DNA of 64,000 nt from Sphaerothrix gracilis (GCF_030405905.1 NZ_JASATW010000018.1:1-64000); one strand, 5' to 3'. Numbered from the stretch's first letter, positions 17,183 through 26,893 are shown. The notes: generated from the letters alone by a model not told the origin. Translations and numbers: made by a program.

Positions 17183-18058
17183 TCACTCTGTTAACCCTCG
17201 CAGCCACCGCTCTATCAGACCAATCATGACCGCCGGGACTTCTAGCTGCGGCGTTAGCCCAACTCCCGCCAAGATTTCCAAAGATTGAAAAGCCTGCGGA
17301 TTGAGTGCCATCAAACGCTCTCCGATTGCGGGCGGCGTAAACTGGGCGGCGCTCCCCCAGATTAGAGCGGTGGGCGTCGATAACTGCTCAATCCCTTCAG
17401 CGACATCAAAGCAAAGATCGCCTCTGACGAAGGCTAAAGCTGCCGCTGCCGCGTTGGGCTGCTGGGCCGATTGTAAATAGGCGGTGACAATCTCAGCCGA
17501 GATGCGCTTAGCCTCAGCGAACTGTCTTTGTTCCAAAAAACTGCGAATTCCCACTTCTGTAGCGATCGCGCCGCTGTACAGAAGCTGCTCTACAACCGGG
17601 AGACTGACTAGCTGCGAGAAGAAGTTGCCGTAGTTTTCGCCAAAATCAGACAGTCCTGCCGGAGCCACCAAAATTAAAGCCTGAAATAGCTGAGGCTGAG
17701 CGATCGCCAGCCGAATTGTCATAGCAGCGGTCAGAGAGGAAGCAACAGCAATCACGGGCTTGGAGCTGACCTGCCCTAGAAAGTCTGCCAGCGTCTCTAA
17801 ATAGTCTTCTAGCTGATAGCGCCGTTCAGGATGGTCAGATCGGCCCCAGCCCAGTAAATCAGGAGCCAGTATCCGGTAGCGCTCAGCAAAAGCCGGATAC
17901 ACCTTTGACCATTCATAGGCAGAGGACCCCCCGCCAAAACCGTGCAGGAAGATCAGTGCTGTCTTATCCGGCTCGGATGATTGACTAGACCTGTAGTAGA
18001 CTAGAGTGCCCAGCCGGGTCACAACAGAGTTGGATTCAAAGCCAGGCGGGATCAGCAT
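17183..18058 (-). CDS. Alpha/beta hydrolase-fold protein lacking catalytic His
   Basis: 291 residues from the ATG at 18058 (MLIPPGFESN), chosen by alignment with its paralogue at 56620-57534. An upstream ATG at 18187 would add an unmatched 43 residues. Shared features: LIFLHGFGGGSSAYEWS (oxyanion region), APDLLGWGRSDHP, and an atypical nucleophile elbow ASSLTAA in place of GxSxG. The segment that carries the catalytic His in the paralogue (PHLELP) reads PQLEVP here, so the triad appears broken. It may be a non-catalytic binding protein or use another residue. Confidence 0.85.
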   Translation of the reverse strand: MLIPPGFESNSVVTRLGTLVYYRSSQSSEPDKTALIFLHGFGGGSSAYEWSKVYPAFAERYRILAPDLLGWGRSDHPERRYQLEDYLETLADFLGQVSSKPVIAVASSLTAAMTIRLAIAQPQLFQALILVAPAGLSDFGENYGNFFSQLVSLPVVEQLLYSGAIATEVGIRSFLEQRQFAEAKRISAEIVTAYLQSAQQPNAAAAALAFVRGDLCFDVAEGIEQLSTPTALIWGSAAQFTPPAIGERLMALNPQAFQSLEILAGVGLTPQLEVPAVMIGLIERWLRGLTE

Positions 18059-18320
18059 TATTCTGGAGATTTTTGATAAGGAACTGATGAAGTTGGCGGG
18101 GCGTCTTTTAAAGTTGTTATGCCATGATAATGATAGGGCAGAGACTGTGAGAAACGTGCAAGCACAAATCGATCTACGCCAAAACACGTATATTTACGGT
18201 TTCAACCCATATTTTTTTGAGCAATCGTGCAAAATATGGGTGAAGGCATCTACTAGATTGTGCGGATTCTTGTTTGATTGACTAGAAAGCAGTCTTAGCG
18301 TCTTTTTACCCAGTTTTTTT

Positions 18321-18893
18321 ATGGTTCCTCAACAATCCCGGCAACCGCTTTCATCACAACCCTTTGCAGATGCGCAGTACGATTGGGACAGTATTGCAGT
18401 AGAGGCGATTCCCCAGCTTTTAGAGATTGAAGCAGCGACAGAAGCGCCACTAGCGCCTCGTTCGATCACTGAAACCTGCTTGAACTGGGACAGTCTTTCG
18501 ACCTTCACCTTGCTCAGCGACCAGTTCCAGGATTTAGGCGTTGTTTTTGACAATGCCGTGGTGGTGGAGCCTTCTAATCCGGCTTATCCTACCTACTCTG
18601 GCGATCGCCTTGTCACGGGTTCGCCCAAGTCAGGCTGGATCACGGCCTCCTTTATTCGGCCGGTCAAGTCAGTGAGCGGGCGTATCACCTGTTCCCAGCC
18701 CATGCTGCTCATTGCCTTTGATCCGCAGCAGCGCATTGTGGCTCAAGAAGAAATTACCGACGCCAATTTGGCTACCTCGGAAACTGGCCTCGACCCCAAT
18801 CAGCTCTTGCAGGTCAAAGCAGAAGATATTCAAAGCGTTAAGTTTCACTGCTTAGGCGGACAGCTCACCATTGCCGAATTTTCTTTTTACTAA
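18321..18893 (+). CDS. Hypothetical protein with putative jelly-roll domain
   Basis: 190 residues, no signal peptide or membrane segment. After an acidic N-terminus, residues about 50-190 resemble the beta-sandwich seen in many PEP-CTERM-type proteins: DQFQDLGVVFDNAVVVEP, then SGWITASFIRPVKSVSGRI. There is no sorting signal. Function unknown. Divergent from the upstream hydrolase. Confidence 0.6.
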   Translation: MVPQQSRQPLSSQPFADAQYDWDSIAVEAIPQLLEIEAATEAPLAPRSITETCLNWDSLSTFTLLSDQFQDLGVVFDNAVVVEPSNPAYPTYSGDRLVTGSPKSGWITASFIRPVKSVSGRITCSQPMLLIAFDPQQRIVAQEEITDANLATSETGLDPNQLLQVKAEDIQSVKFHCLGGQLTIAEFSFY

Positions 18894-19683
18894 AAGCAGG
18901 CCAGATTTCACTATTAACTGCTCTCTCTATTAAAAAACTGGGCAAGGAAAAATCAAAGACTTAGCTAGCAGCCTATTAAGGCAGCTACACAGTTAGACTC
19001 ATTTATCTATCAGAACGCTTTTTAGCTGTCGGTGTTTCAATTCCTAGCGATCGCCGCTTCTAATGATTGCGAATATTTAATATTTTATTCAATCCCGCAA
19101 ATCGCTTTAAGATTACGACTTTTAGCTGAAACTCCACTAACGCTACTGTGGCAAATACTTAGAAACCGTTTCATTAGTCAGTAAAAACTACTAAGCCAAG
19201 TTTAAACATCCCCTTTCTTCGGCCTTTAGAATCACAGAATATGCTGAGAAAGCGGCAAAGTTATTGCGGTATTACCTCTACGCACGCAGAGGATTGCTAG
19301 ACCCCTCAGGGGTAACGCCCCCCTTGAGAGGTTGAGATTAGCGCGGATATGTTTGAATAGCGAGCGTTAATCCACTTACTGTCCTGACAAAATCTCAATG
19401 TCTGCATTTGAACCAAGCATTTTGTTTCTAACGCGGTCTTTTTTTAGAGACTGATGAAATATTTACGCTTAGTTCGTTGCTTAAAAGAAATAGATAGTCA
19501 GCCATTTACACAGCCGCTTTAGTCATTCGCCACGTTCCCTGTTTTTAGTAGCTATTTATCTATGTGCTTTTCTATATTCACACTTTCAGAAATAGATTTA
19601 TTATTCGAGTTTTTTTCTGACTGCAATCCCATTTGCTGACGATAAATTAACTCATTGCGACTCCTCGGAGGTCATCTACAAAA
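18894..19683. other. 790-bp intergenic region with several hairpins
   Basis: No credible ORF. It is AT-rich with one HIP1 site. A cluster of stems lies at 19275-19333: CCTCT/AGAGG (19275-19292), then a GC-rich imperfect stem CTCAGGGG-taacg-CCCC..TTGAG. A small RNA cannot be excluded. The strong GGAGGT of the downstream caspase gene is at the end. Confidence 0.4.
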
Positions 19684-22419
19684 ATGGTACGAGATGCTTT
19701 AGTGGTTGGTGTGAGCCACTATCAAAAACTGCCGCGCTTGCAGTCGCCTAGTTATGATGCAGAGGCGATCGCTAGTTGCTTACAAAATCACGGTGAATTT
19801 CGGGTTCACCGCATGCCAGAGATCATTGAATCCAGCACGCCCAAGGTTGGTCAGCACACCGCTGTCACGACCCGGCAGCTGGAAAATGCGCTGATTCAGC
19901 TTTTCAAACCAGCTGGTAAACACGTTCCGCAAACCGCTGTTTTCTACTTTTCCGGTCACGGGTTTCAGCGCGAGGCAGGCATTCGTGAGGGCTATTTAGC
20001 CACTAGTGAAACCGATCCGGAAATGGGCATTTATGGTCTTTCTCTATTTTGGCTGCGGCGACTGCTGCAAGAAAGCCCGGTGCCGCAAAAAGTGATTTGG
20101 CTAGACTGTTGCCACAGCGGCGAGTTACTAAACTTTTTAGAAGCCGATCCGGGCGCACATCAGGGCAGCGATCGCCTGTTTATGGCGGCCTCCCGCGAAT
20201 TTGAGTCAGCCTACCAGTCGTTAGGCTCAAACTACAGCGTCTTTACAGAAGCGCTACTCGCTGGACTCAAGCCTGAAAAATCTGAAACCGGCATTGTCAC
20301 AAATCACAGCCTGCTACGCTCAGTCAGCCAGCAGCTCAAGGGGGAAATTCAGCAGCCCCTGTTTGAGACATCCGGCAGCGAAATTATGCTGACTCGCTCT
20401 TCAGGCCGTACGGCAACGCTCTCAACCTCTCCTGTCCCAACGCTCGATCGCCTCAAGCAGTTTGCGCTCAAATTTTGTCCCTATCAGGGACTGTCTGCCT
20501 TCACCGAGCGCCACGGCGACTTTTTCTTTGGCCGGGAAGAAGCGACCGCCCAGCTACTACAAAGCATCGAGCGCCAGCGCTTTTGCGCTGTTATCGGGGC
20601 TTCCAGCAGCGGCAAAACATCTCTCTTGCGAGCGGGGCTAATCCATCAGCTTCAGCAGAACAAACTGCCGGGTAGTCGTCAGTGGCAGATTAGATATATA
20701 ACGCCGACTGACTCACCCCTGACGAGTCTAGCAGCGGCCTTCATCGATCCCAATGCCTCAGGGCTGGTACGGGCAGAGCAGCTACGTCAAGCCATGAGCT
20801 TTTTGCAGGCAGGCGGTCAGGGTCTCAATCAGCTTGTCCAGACCAGCTTTGCCCCCCAGCAGGCCGCCACGCAAACTTTTATTCAGCAGCAGACACAGTT
20901 ACAAACCGCAGCTAAACCCCAGCTATTGCTGGTGATTGACCAGCTAGAAGAACTCTTCAGCCACTGCCAAGAGGAGTTTCAGCGACAGCAGTTTTTAGAC
21001 TGCATTCTGCAGGCTCTACAAGAACCGGAAACCCGCCTGCGGGTCGTGGTCGCCCTGCGGGGTGACTATCAAGATGCGCTCAATCGCTATCCCACCTTGT
21101 CGGTTTTGATGCGTCAAAATCTATTAGTGGTGCCTCCCCTCAGCTATGAAAAGATTAAGTCTACGATTACGGAGCCAGCTAAAAAACTCAAAATTCAGTA
21201 CGACCCAAATTTGCTCTACAGCATTTTGTTAGATATCGTCGGTGCGCCGGGGGAACTGCCCCTGTTGCAGCTGACACTAGCAGAGCTATGGCAGCGACAA
21301 ATCGCCAATGCCTGCGACGCTTCCACCGAGCTTACCCTGGAAGCCTATGCTGAACTAGGCGGTGTCCGTCAAATTCTTAGCCAGCGAGCCACCGCAGTTT
21401 ATGAAAGCCTAACAGAGGCTGAACAGCAGGCCGCCCGGCGTATTTTTCTCTGTCTCTGTGAGCTGGGAGAGGGAGCTGAAGACAGCCGCCGCCGGATTCA
21501 GAAAGCTGAGCTGATCAATCACGAATTCTCAGCTGAGCTGATTGAGCAAACCTTAGAGAAGTTGGTAACGGCCAAGTTAGTAATCGTAAATTCTGCTCAG
21601 CGCTCTGACCAGACGCAGCCCAGAGGACAGTGGCCGAAACCGGCTCCGAGGGATAGATTAGCTCCGGTCACAAGGGATACGGTTGATATTGTGCACGAGT
21701 CTCTGATTCGCAACTGGTCACTTCTGCGCGAATGGCTGCAAGACAAGCGAGAAATTTTGAGGCAGCAGCGACGGCTAGAAGCAGCCGCTCAGGAATGGCA
21801 GCAGCAGGGACAACCGCTCGCCTTAGACTATCTGCTCTCTAAAAACCGGCTGAGCGAAGCTGAGCTTTTTTGGCAGCGTCATCCTTCGGAGCCATCGGCT
21901 CTGGCCCAGCAGTATCTGAAGCAGAGCCGCCAGGTGCGGCGGCGAACTTACTTGCAGGTAGGTATTTTGGGATTTCTGTTGCCCTGCATGGTTTCCACCG
22001 GGCTGGTTTGGCTATTAAGCAGTCGTCAAGGCGCCCAAGAAGCCCTCTCTTCGGCTCAGAGGGGAGAAATTGCAGAAATGCGATCGCGTTCTGGCCTTGC
22101 TTCCCTCGCTACTCCACAGCCCTCAGCCGCCCAGCCCCGAACGACTCAAACTGAAGTGGCAGCGCCAACGACTGCTTCGCCGCTAGAGCAGCGCCAGCTA
22201 GCCAACGAAACGGACTCTATTGAGACTAATTTCTCTGCTGCAGATATAGCTTCACTGCTGCAGCTGCAAATTTCTCAGACCTCAGAGAGTCAGTTAAACA
22301 CCTGGGAGTGTCCACCGACAATTTTTACCCATCAGGCGATAATGCCCACCTCAGCTCCTGCAACCTATTCGTTCTCAACAAGTAGCTCTGATATAAGCGC
22401 AGTCACCGTTTGCCAGTAA
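19684..22419 (+). CDS. Caspase-like protease fused to nSTAND NTPase
   Basis: 911 residues. Residues 1-235 form a caspase (peptidase C14, orthocaspase) domain with catalytic dyad His92 (YFSGHGF) and Cys143 (LDCCHSGE). From about 260 an nSTAND1-type NTPase starts with CPYQGLSAF and FFFGRE, a Walker A GASSSGKTS (305-313) and a Walker B-like LLLVIDQLEELF, followed by helical and winged regions up to about 700. A membrane helix lies at about 756-780. The last 120 residues are Ser/Thr/Gln-rich and carry no WD40 or TPR repeats, which many relatives have. Likely a stress or phage-sensing cell-death protein; that role is inferred from architecture. Confidence 0.88.
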   Translation: MVRDALVVGVSHYQKLPRLQSPSYDAEAIASCLQNHGEFRVHRMPEIIESSTPKVGQHTAVTTRQLENALIQLFKPAGKHVPQTAVFYFSGHGFQREAGIREGYLATSETDPEMGIYGLSLFWLRRLLQESPVPQKVIWLDCCHSGELLNFLEADPGAHQGSDRLFMAASREFESAYQSLGSNYSVFTEALLAGLKPEKSETGIVTNHSLLRSVSQQLKGEIQQPLFETSGSEIMLTRSSGRTATLSTSPVPTLDRLKQFALKFCPYQGLSAFTERHGDFFFGREEATAQLLQSIERQRFCAVIGASSSGKTSLLRAGLIHQLQQNKLPGSRQWQIRYITPTDSPLTSLAAAFIDPNASGLVRAEQLRQAMSFLQAGGQGLNQLVQTSFAPQQAATQTFIQQQTQLQTAAKPQLLLVIDQLEELFSHCQEEFQRQQFLDCILQALQEPETRLRVVVALRGDYQDALNRYPTLSVLMRQNLLVVPPLSYEKIKSTITEPAKKLKIQYDPNLLYSILLDIVGAPGELPLLQLTLAELWQRQIANACDASTELTLEAYAELGGVRQILSQRATAVYESLTEAEQQAARRIFLCLCELGEGAEDSRRRIQKAELINHEFSAELIEQTLEKLVTAKLVIVNSAQRSDQTQPRGQWPKPAPRDRLAPVTRDTVDIVHESLIRNWSLLREWLQDKREILRQQRRLEAAAQEWQQQGQPLALDYLLSKNRLSEAELFWQRHPSEPSALAQQYLKQSRQVRRRTYLQVGILGFLLPCMVSTGLVWLLSSRQGAQEALSSAQRGEIAEMRSRSGLASLATPQPSAAQPRTTQTEVAAPTTASPLEQRQLANETDSIETNFSAADIASLLQLQISQTSESQLNTWECPPTIFTHQAIMPTSAPATYSFSTSSSDISAVTVCQ

Positions 22420-22522
22420 TCCGATTTAGAGAACGGCAAGGTTCTACGGAAGCGGCTATGCTGTTAGAGCAGGTGTACTGATTAGCAGTACTCTAACCGT
22501 AACGACCGTTGCCGCAAACCCA

Positions 22523-25282
22523 GTGCAGATTCTCTCACTCACCCTCAAAAACTTTAAAGCTCACAGCGATCGCCACTTTGAATTTCAGCCTGGCACCAAC
22601 GCGATCTGTGGTGAGAATGGGGCTGGCAAGACCAGTCTTTTAGAAGCGATCGCCTGGGCACTTTTCAACTACCAGGGCGATTACAAACGAGAAGACCTGA
22701 TCCGCAACGGCAGCAGCAGCGCCCAGGTCAGAGTCGTTTTTGTCTCTAGTCACGACAGCCGGACTTATGAAGTGCAGCGCTGTACCAGTCGCGGCTATAC
22801 CCTGTTTGATCCACAGCTTGACCAGCGTTTGGCGCTCAGCCGCGTCAAGGATGAGGTGCTGCCTTGGCTGCGTCAGCATTTGGGAGTAGAGCCAGGCACG
22901 GATTTAGCCCAGCTTTTTGCCAATACAATTGGTGTCCCTCAAGGCACCTTTACCGCTGACTTTTTGCTGCCGCCGGATAAGCGCAAGCCCATCTTTGATA
23001 CCGTGTTGAAGGTTGAGGCTTACCGTACGGTCTATAAGCAATCCAACCACTTGAGAAAGTATGCTGAGGCCCAGGTAGAAGCCCAGCAGCGAGAAATTGC
23101 CCAGTACGAGGAAAGCTTACAAAACTGGGAAGCGCTTCAGCAGCAACAGCAGCAGGTCAGCCAAAGCTTGAGTCAAAGCAAAGCGCAGCTCCAGATGCAG
23201 CAGACTGAGCTGGCAAAGCTAGCTGAACAATTACAGCAGCAGCGCCAGCAGGCAGCTGAGCTGCAGCAGGCGCAAAACCAGCTCCAGCAAGCCTATACCC
23301 AGCTTCAGGCCCGGCAGCAGGCCAATCAGCTCCTGCAGCAAAATTTACAGCAGGCCCAGCAGGCAGCAGCGGTTTGTCAGGCCCAGCAGGCAGCTCATCA
23401 TGCCTACCTGCAAACCAGCGAAACCCTACAGCAGCTAGAAGCGCAAAGTCAGCAGCAGCAGCAGATCCAGTCTCAGCGGCAGGCCCTGGAGCGCCAGCTA
23501 GCCCAGCGCCAATCTGAACTAACGCGGTTAACCTTGCAGCTAGAGCAGGCCAGCGCCACTGAGGCGGAACTGGCTCAGCTCCAACCCCTAATCCAGCAGC
23601 AGGCGGACTTAGAGACGCAGCTCCAGCACATAAACCAGCAGCAGCAAGCCGCTCAGCAGCAGCAAACCCTACAGCGGAGCTGGCAGCAGCAGCTAAGGCA
23701 GGTAGCAAGTGAACTGGGTCAAACCCGACAGACCATTCATCAGCTAGGGCAGCTCAAACCTGTGATAGAGCAAATTGCTGCCCACGAGCAGCAGCGCGAT
23801 CGCCTACAGCAGCAGCTCAGCCGCGTAGAGGCCGCTCAGCAGTTTGAGACCGAACTCAAGCAGCTCGTAGAGCGCAGCCAAAACCAGGGCGATCGCTATG
23901 CCAGTCAGGCTGCGGCGGCGTTGCAGAACTTAGAGACGCTGCAGGAAAGTGCCCCCTTGCTCAGCCACGCGGCCATTGAGTCCCTACGACAGGCAATTAC
24001 TGAGGGACTGACGCTGAATCAGGAAACCTCAGCAGCGATCGCCAGCATTTTGCAAGACCTAGCTGCTCAGACCGCCACCAGTTCCTTACAGCAGCAGCTA
24101 GTTCAGATACGGCAGCAGTTGCAGCAAGGCTATCAGCAGCGCTCCGAATTTGATACGCTGCCGGTTCACCTGAGCCGCCAGCAGCAGCTACAGCAGCAGC
24201 AGACCGAGCTCCAGCAGCAGCTTCAGGCTTTGGAGCAAACGCTGTCTGTATCCCATCTGCAGCAGCAGGCCGCCCCGCTCAATGCGGCGCTAGCTCAGCT
24301 CCAAGATCCTCGCAGTCGTGGCCGTGTCTTGCAGCAGTCTCTGCGGCAGCAGCCCCAAATTCAAAGCCGTCAGCAGCAGCTCGCCGCTGCTCAGGCTAAA
24401 GTGCAAGGTCAGATTAGCGACCTCGATCAGCAGCTCAGTCAGTTTGAAAGCCTCGCTGCCCAGATTACAGAGCTGCGGCAGCAGCAGCAGGCGCAGCAGG
24501 CGGGCTATCTGCTCTATGTGCAAAATCAGCAGCAGGCCCAAGCCCAACCCCAACTTGCCGCCGATCTAGAAGCAGCGATCGCGGAACTAGACCAAATGAC
24601 GACCGCTCATAGCCAGCTCCAGCAGCGGCTCCAGCAGCTCCAGCAAGCCCATGATCCCAAGCAGCTTCAGCAGCTCGAACATGCTCAGCAGCAGGCGCAG
24701 TCTCAGGTCGATCGCCTGTTGGGCAGCTTGCCCCAACAGCAGCAGCTTCTAGAGAATTTGAACCAGCAGCTAGCCAACTTACAGCAAATTGCCGCCAAGC
24801 GCGATCGCGCTCAAAGCGATTTGCAGCAGCGCGATCGCGTCCGCCGCTTTATCAACTTTGCCCGCAAGGTATACAAAGAGGCGGGGCCACGTATCACCGA
24901 GCGCTATGTGCAAACCATTTCTAGAGAAGCCGATCGCCTGTTTCGGGAGCTGCTAAACCGACAAAACGTTGCCCTCACCTGGACGCGCGACTATGAAATT
25001 TTGGTGCAGGAAGGGGCCCATGCCCGCCGCTTCATTAATCTTTCCGGCGGAGAGCAAATGTGCGCGGCGCTGGCGGTGCGGCTGGCACTGTTGAAGGTGC
25101 TGGCAGATATTGACGTTGCCTTCTTCGACGAACCGACGACCAATATGGATCGGCCTCGCCGCGACAGCCTAGCCGAGGCGATCGCCCGCATCAGAACCTT
25201 TAACCAGCTTTTTGTGATCAGTCATGACGATACGTTTGAAAAGGTAACAGAGAACGTAATCTTAGTAGAACGAGAAAATTAG
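22523..25282 (+). CDS. SbcC/Rad50-like ATPase, glutamine-rich arms
   Basis: 919 residues from a GTG start (MQILSLTLKNFKAH). The N-terminal ABC half has Walker A GENGAGKTS (30-38). The C-terminal half has LSGGEQ signature followed by FFDEPTTNMD (Walker B). In between are two long coiled coils extremely rich in Gln (CAG runs), with a non-coiled island near 460-510. SbcC/Rad50 proteins work with the SbcD/Mre11 nuclease in DNA end processing. No CxxC zinc hook is present: the only cysteines I see are single ones near 29, 92, 285 and 847. No SbcD gene is in the window. It lies 103 bp after the caspase gene. Confidence 0.85.
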   Translation: MQILSLTLKNFKAHSDRHFEFQPGTNAICGENGAGKTSLLEAIAWALFNYQGDYKREDLIRNGSSSAQVRVVFVSSHDSRTYEVQRCTSRGYTLFDPQLDQRLALSRVKDEVLPWLRQHLGVEPGTDLAQLFANTIGVPQGTFTADFLLPPDKRKPIFDTVLKVEAYRTVYKQSNHLRKYAEAQVEAQQREIAQYEESLQNWEALQQQQQQVSQSLSQSKAQLQMQQTELAKLAEQLQQQRQQAAELQQAQNQLQQAYTQLQARQQANQLLQQNLQQAQQAAAVCQAQQAAHHAYLQTSETLQQLEAQSQQQQQIQSQRQALERQLAQRQSELTRLTLQLEQASATEAELAQLQPLIQQQADLETQLQHINQQQQAAQQQQTLQRSWQQQLRQVASELGQTRQTIHQLGQLKPVIEQIAAHEQQRDRLQQQLSRVEAAQQFETELKQLVERSQNQGDRYASQAAAALQNLETLQESAPLLSHAAIESLRQAITEGLTLNQETSAAIASILQDLAAQTATSSLQQQLVQIRQQLQQGYQQRSEFDTLPVHLSRQQQLQQQQTELQQQLQALEQTLSVSHLQQQAAPLNAALAQLQDPRSRGRVLQQSLRQQPQIQSRQQQLAAAQAKVQGQISDLDQQLSQFESLAAQITELRQQQQAQQAGYLLYVQNQQQAQAQPQLAADLEAAIAELDQMTTAHSQLQQRLQQLQQAHDPKQLQQLEHAQQQAQSQVDRLLGSLPQQQQLLENLNQQLANLQQIAAKRDRAQSDLQQRDRVRRFINFARKVYKEAGPRITERYVQTISREADRLFRELLNRQNVALTWTRDYEILVQEGAHARRFINLSGGEQMCAALAVRLALLKVLADIDVAFFDEPTTNMDRPRRDSLAEAIARIRTFNQLFVISHDDTFEKVTENVILVEREN

Positions 25283-25299
25283 TTTACCAGCGGTAGTTT

Positions 25300-26634
25300 A
25301 TGCCCACAACGATTGCGCTGATTGCCCATGATGGCAAAAAGGACGACATGGTAGCCCTGGTGCGGCGTTACCAAGATGTCTTGCAGCGCTATCACCTGGT
25401 AGCTACCGGGACGACCGGCCAAAGAATTCGGGGGAATACGGATTTAACGGTCGAGACTCTGCTCTCAGGGCCGCTGGGAGGAGACGCTCAAATCTCAGCG
25501 CAGGTCGCGAGTCAAGCAATATTGGCCGTCATTTTTCTGATTGATCCGCTCTATGCCCAGCCCCACGAGCCTGATGTCAATGCCCTTCTACGCATCTGCA
25601 ACGTTCATAATGTGCCGCTGGCGACCAACATTGCTACGGCTGAAGCCCTGCTCAATCAGTTCGCCCGCCAGCGCGTTGCCCACCTGATTTTCAACCCGAC
25701 TGCCGGACAGGGTAATCCGCAGCAGCAGCTTAGTCTAATTCGCGAGATCCTAGAGCCTCGCCTACACCTTGCGGTTCACTGCACTACCCCCACTATGGAT
25801 GCAGTGACGCTGGCCCAAGCGGCGATCGCAGCAGACGCAGATATGCTAATTGCTTCCGGCGGCGATGGCACAGTTTCAGCGGTGGCTAGCACCTTAGTCA
25901 ATACTCACATTCCGCTGGGTATCTTGCCGCGAGGCACCGCTAATGCCCTGGCGGCTGTGCTCAATATTCCGGCTGATTTGCGAGCCGCTTGCGAGATTAT
26001 TTTGACAGGACTGACCGCGATTATTGATACGGCGCAGTGCAATGGGCAGACCATGACGCTCTTAGCAGGCATTGGCTATGAAGCAGGTATGGTGGAGCGA
26101 GCAGACGGCGATTTGAAAGCTCGATTTGGCGTTTTGGGCTATATCTTCGCAGGCATTCAACAGCTCAACGAGCAAGAACTCTTTGATACCCAGATCGAGA
26201 TCAACGGTGAGGTTCGTAGCTTCCAATCCGGGGCAGTCACGGTTGCTAATGCAGCCCCACCGACCTCGGTGCTGGCTCAGGGGTTGGGGCAGGTCATTGT
26301 CAACGATGGTTTGCTAGATGTCACTATTTCAACCGCCCAAACTAAGCTACAGAGCCTCAATACTTTGCTGAACCTCTTTGGTTCAGCTCTCGTCCGCACA
26401 GTGCCAGAGCGCGAAGATATGGTCGCCCTGCGCGCGTCTCAAATTCGGATTGAAACTACGCCGCCGCAAAAAGTTGTCCTCGATGGTGAAATCATCGGCA
26501 CGACACCGGTTGAAATTATCTGTCAGCCGCGCAGCCTGGTCGTCGTGGTGCCGGAGCTGCCGCCCTTGGTTAAAGAAAAAGCTCCTAGCGATTTGCTAGA
26601 AGCTGATGACTCTCAAGATGAAGAATTAACCTAG
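25300..26634 (+). CDS. Methylglyoxal synthase-diacylglycerol kinase fusion
   Basis: 444 residues. Residues 1-125 match methylglyoxal synthase (dihydroxyacetone phosphate to methylglyoxal): ALIAHDGKKDDM, ATGTTGQRI, SGPLGGDAQI with the catalytic Asp, and FLIDPL. Residues about 130-425 are a lipid/diacylglycerol kinase catalytic domain: IFNPTAGQGN, ASGGDGTVS and LPRGTANALA. Fusions of this kind are known in cyanobacteria. How the two activities relate is unknown; lipid phosphorylation and triose-phosphate overflow are the plausible links. It follows the SbcC-like gene by 17 bp, so the two are probably cotranscribed. Confidence 0.88.
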   Translation: MPTTIALIAHDGKKDDMVALVRRYQDVLQRYHLVATGTTGQRIRGNTDLTVETLLSGPLGGDAQISAQVASQAILAVIFLIDPLYAQPHEPDVNALLRICNVHNVPLATNIATAEALLNQFARQRVAHLIFNPTAGQGNPQQQLSLIREILEPRLHLAVHCTTPTMDAVTLAQAAIAADADMLIASGGDGTVSAVASTLVNTHIPLGILPRGTANALAAVLNIPADLRAACEIILTGLTAIIDTAQCNGQTMTLLAGIGYEAGMVERADGDLKARFGVLGYIFAGIQQLNEQELFDTQIEINGEVRSFQSGAVTVANAAPPTSVLAQGLGQVIVNDGLLDVTISTAQTKLQSLNTLLNLFGSALVRTVPEREDMVALRASQIRIETTPPQKVVLDGEIIGTTPVEIICQPRSLVVVVPELPPLVKEKAPSDLLEADDSQDEELT

Positions 26635-26665
26635 TTGTCTGCCCGCAGGAGGCAATTAGAAGAAA

Positions 26666-26893
26666 CTACTTGGCAAGCATTTCGCTGGTGTAGGCGTCGC
26701 CGCTGTAGGCAGGGACGCGATCGCGATAGCTGGTTTCTCGACCTGTTACGGATGTGGCGATCGCCTCAAAGCCGTTGGAGTTCCAGTTGCGCTCGTGAAT
26801 CGGTTTGGACTGTTCGCCGCGAAAGTAAGCCTGGGTGCCAATTAGCGCTACGGCTGCCCAGCCCACGACCAATAAAGCAACTACGATTGCCAT
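26666..26893 (-). CDS. psb35: Psb35-like photosystem II assembly protein
   Basis: 75 residues with one N-terminal membrane helix (MAIVVALLVVGWAAVAL). It is followed by QAYFRGEQSKPIHERNW and a C-terminal RVPAYSGDAYT, which match my recollection of the cyanobacterial Psb35 family (PSII assembly factor associating with CP47). GGAGAT precedes the ATG. Convergent with the mgsA-dagK gene. The family name rests on memory of the short sequence, hence moderate confidence. Confidence 0.7.
   Translation of the reverse strand: MAIVVALLVVGWAAVALIGTQAYFRGEQSKPIHERNWNSNGFEAIATSVTGRETSYRDRVPAYSGDAYTSEMLAK

Noticed and set aside
23157..23708. 183-codon minus-strand ORF rich in Ala/Leu
   Set aside because: Antisense of the CAG-rich coiled-coil of the SbcC-like gene; composition explains the absence of stops.
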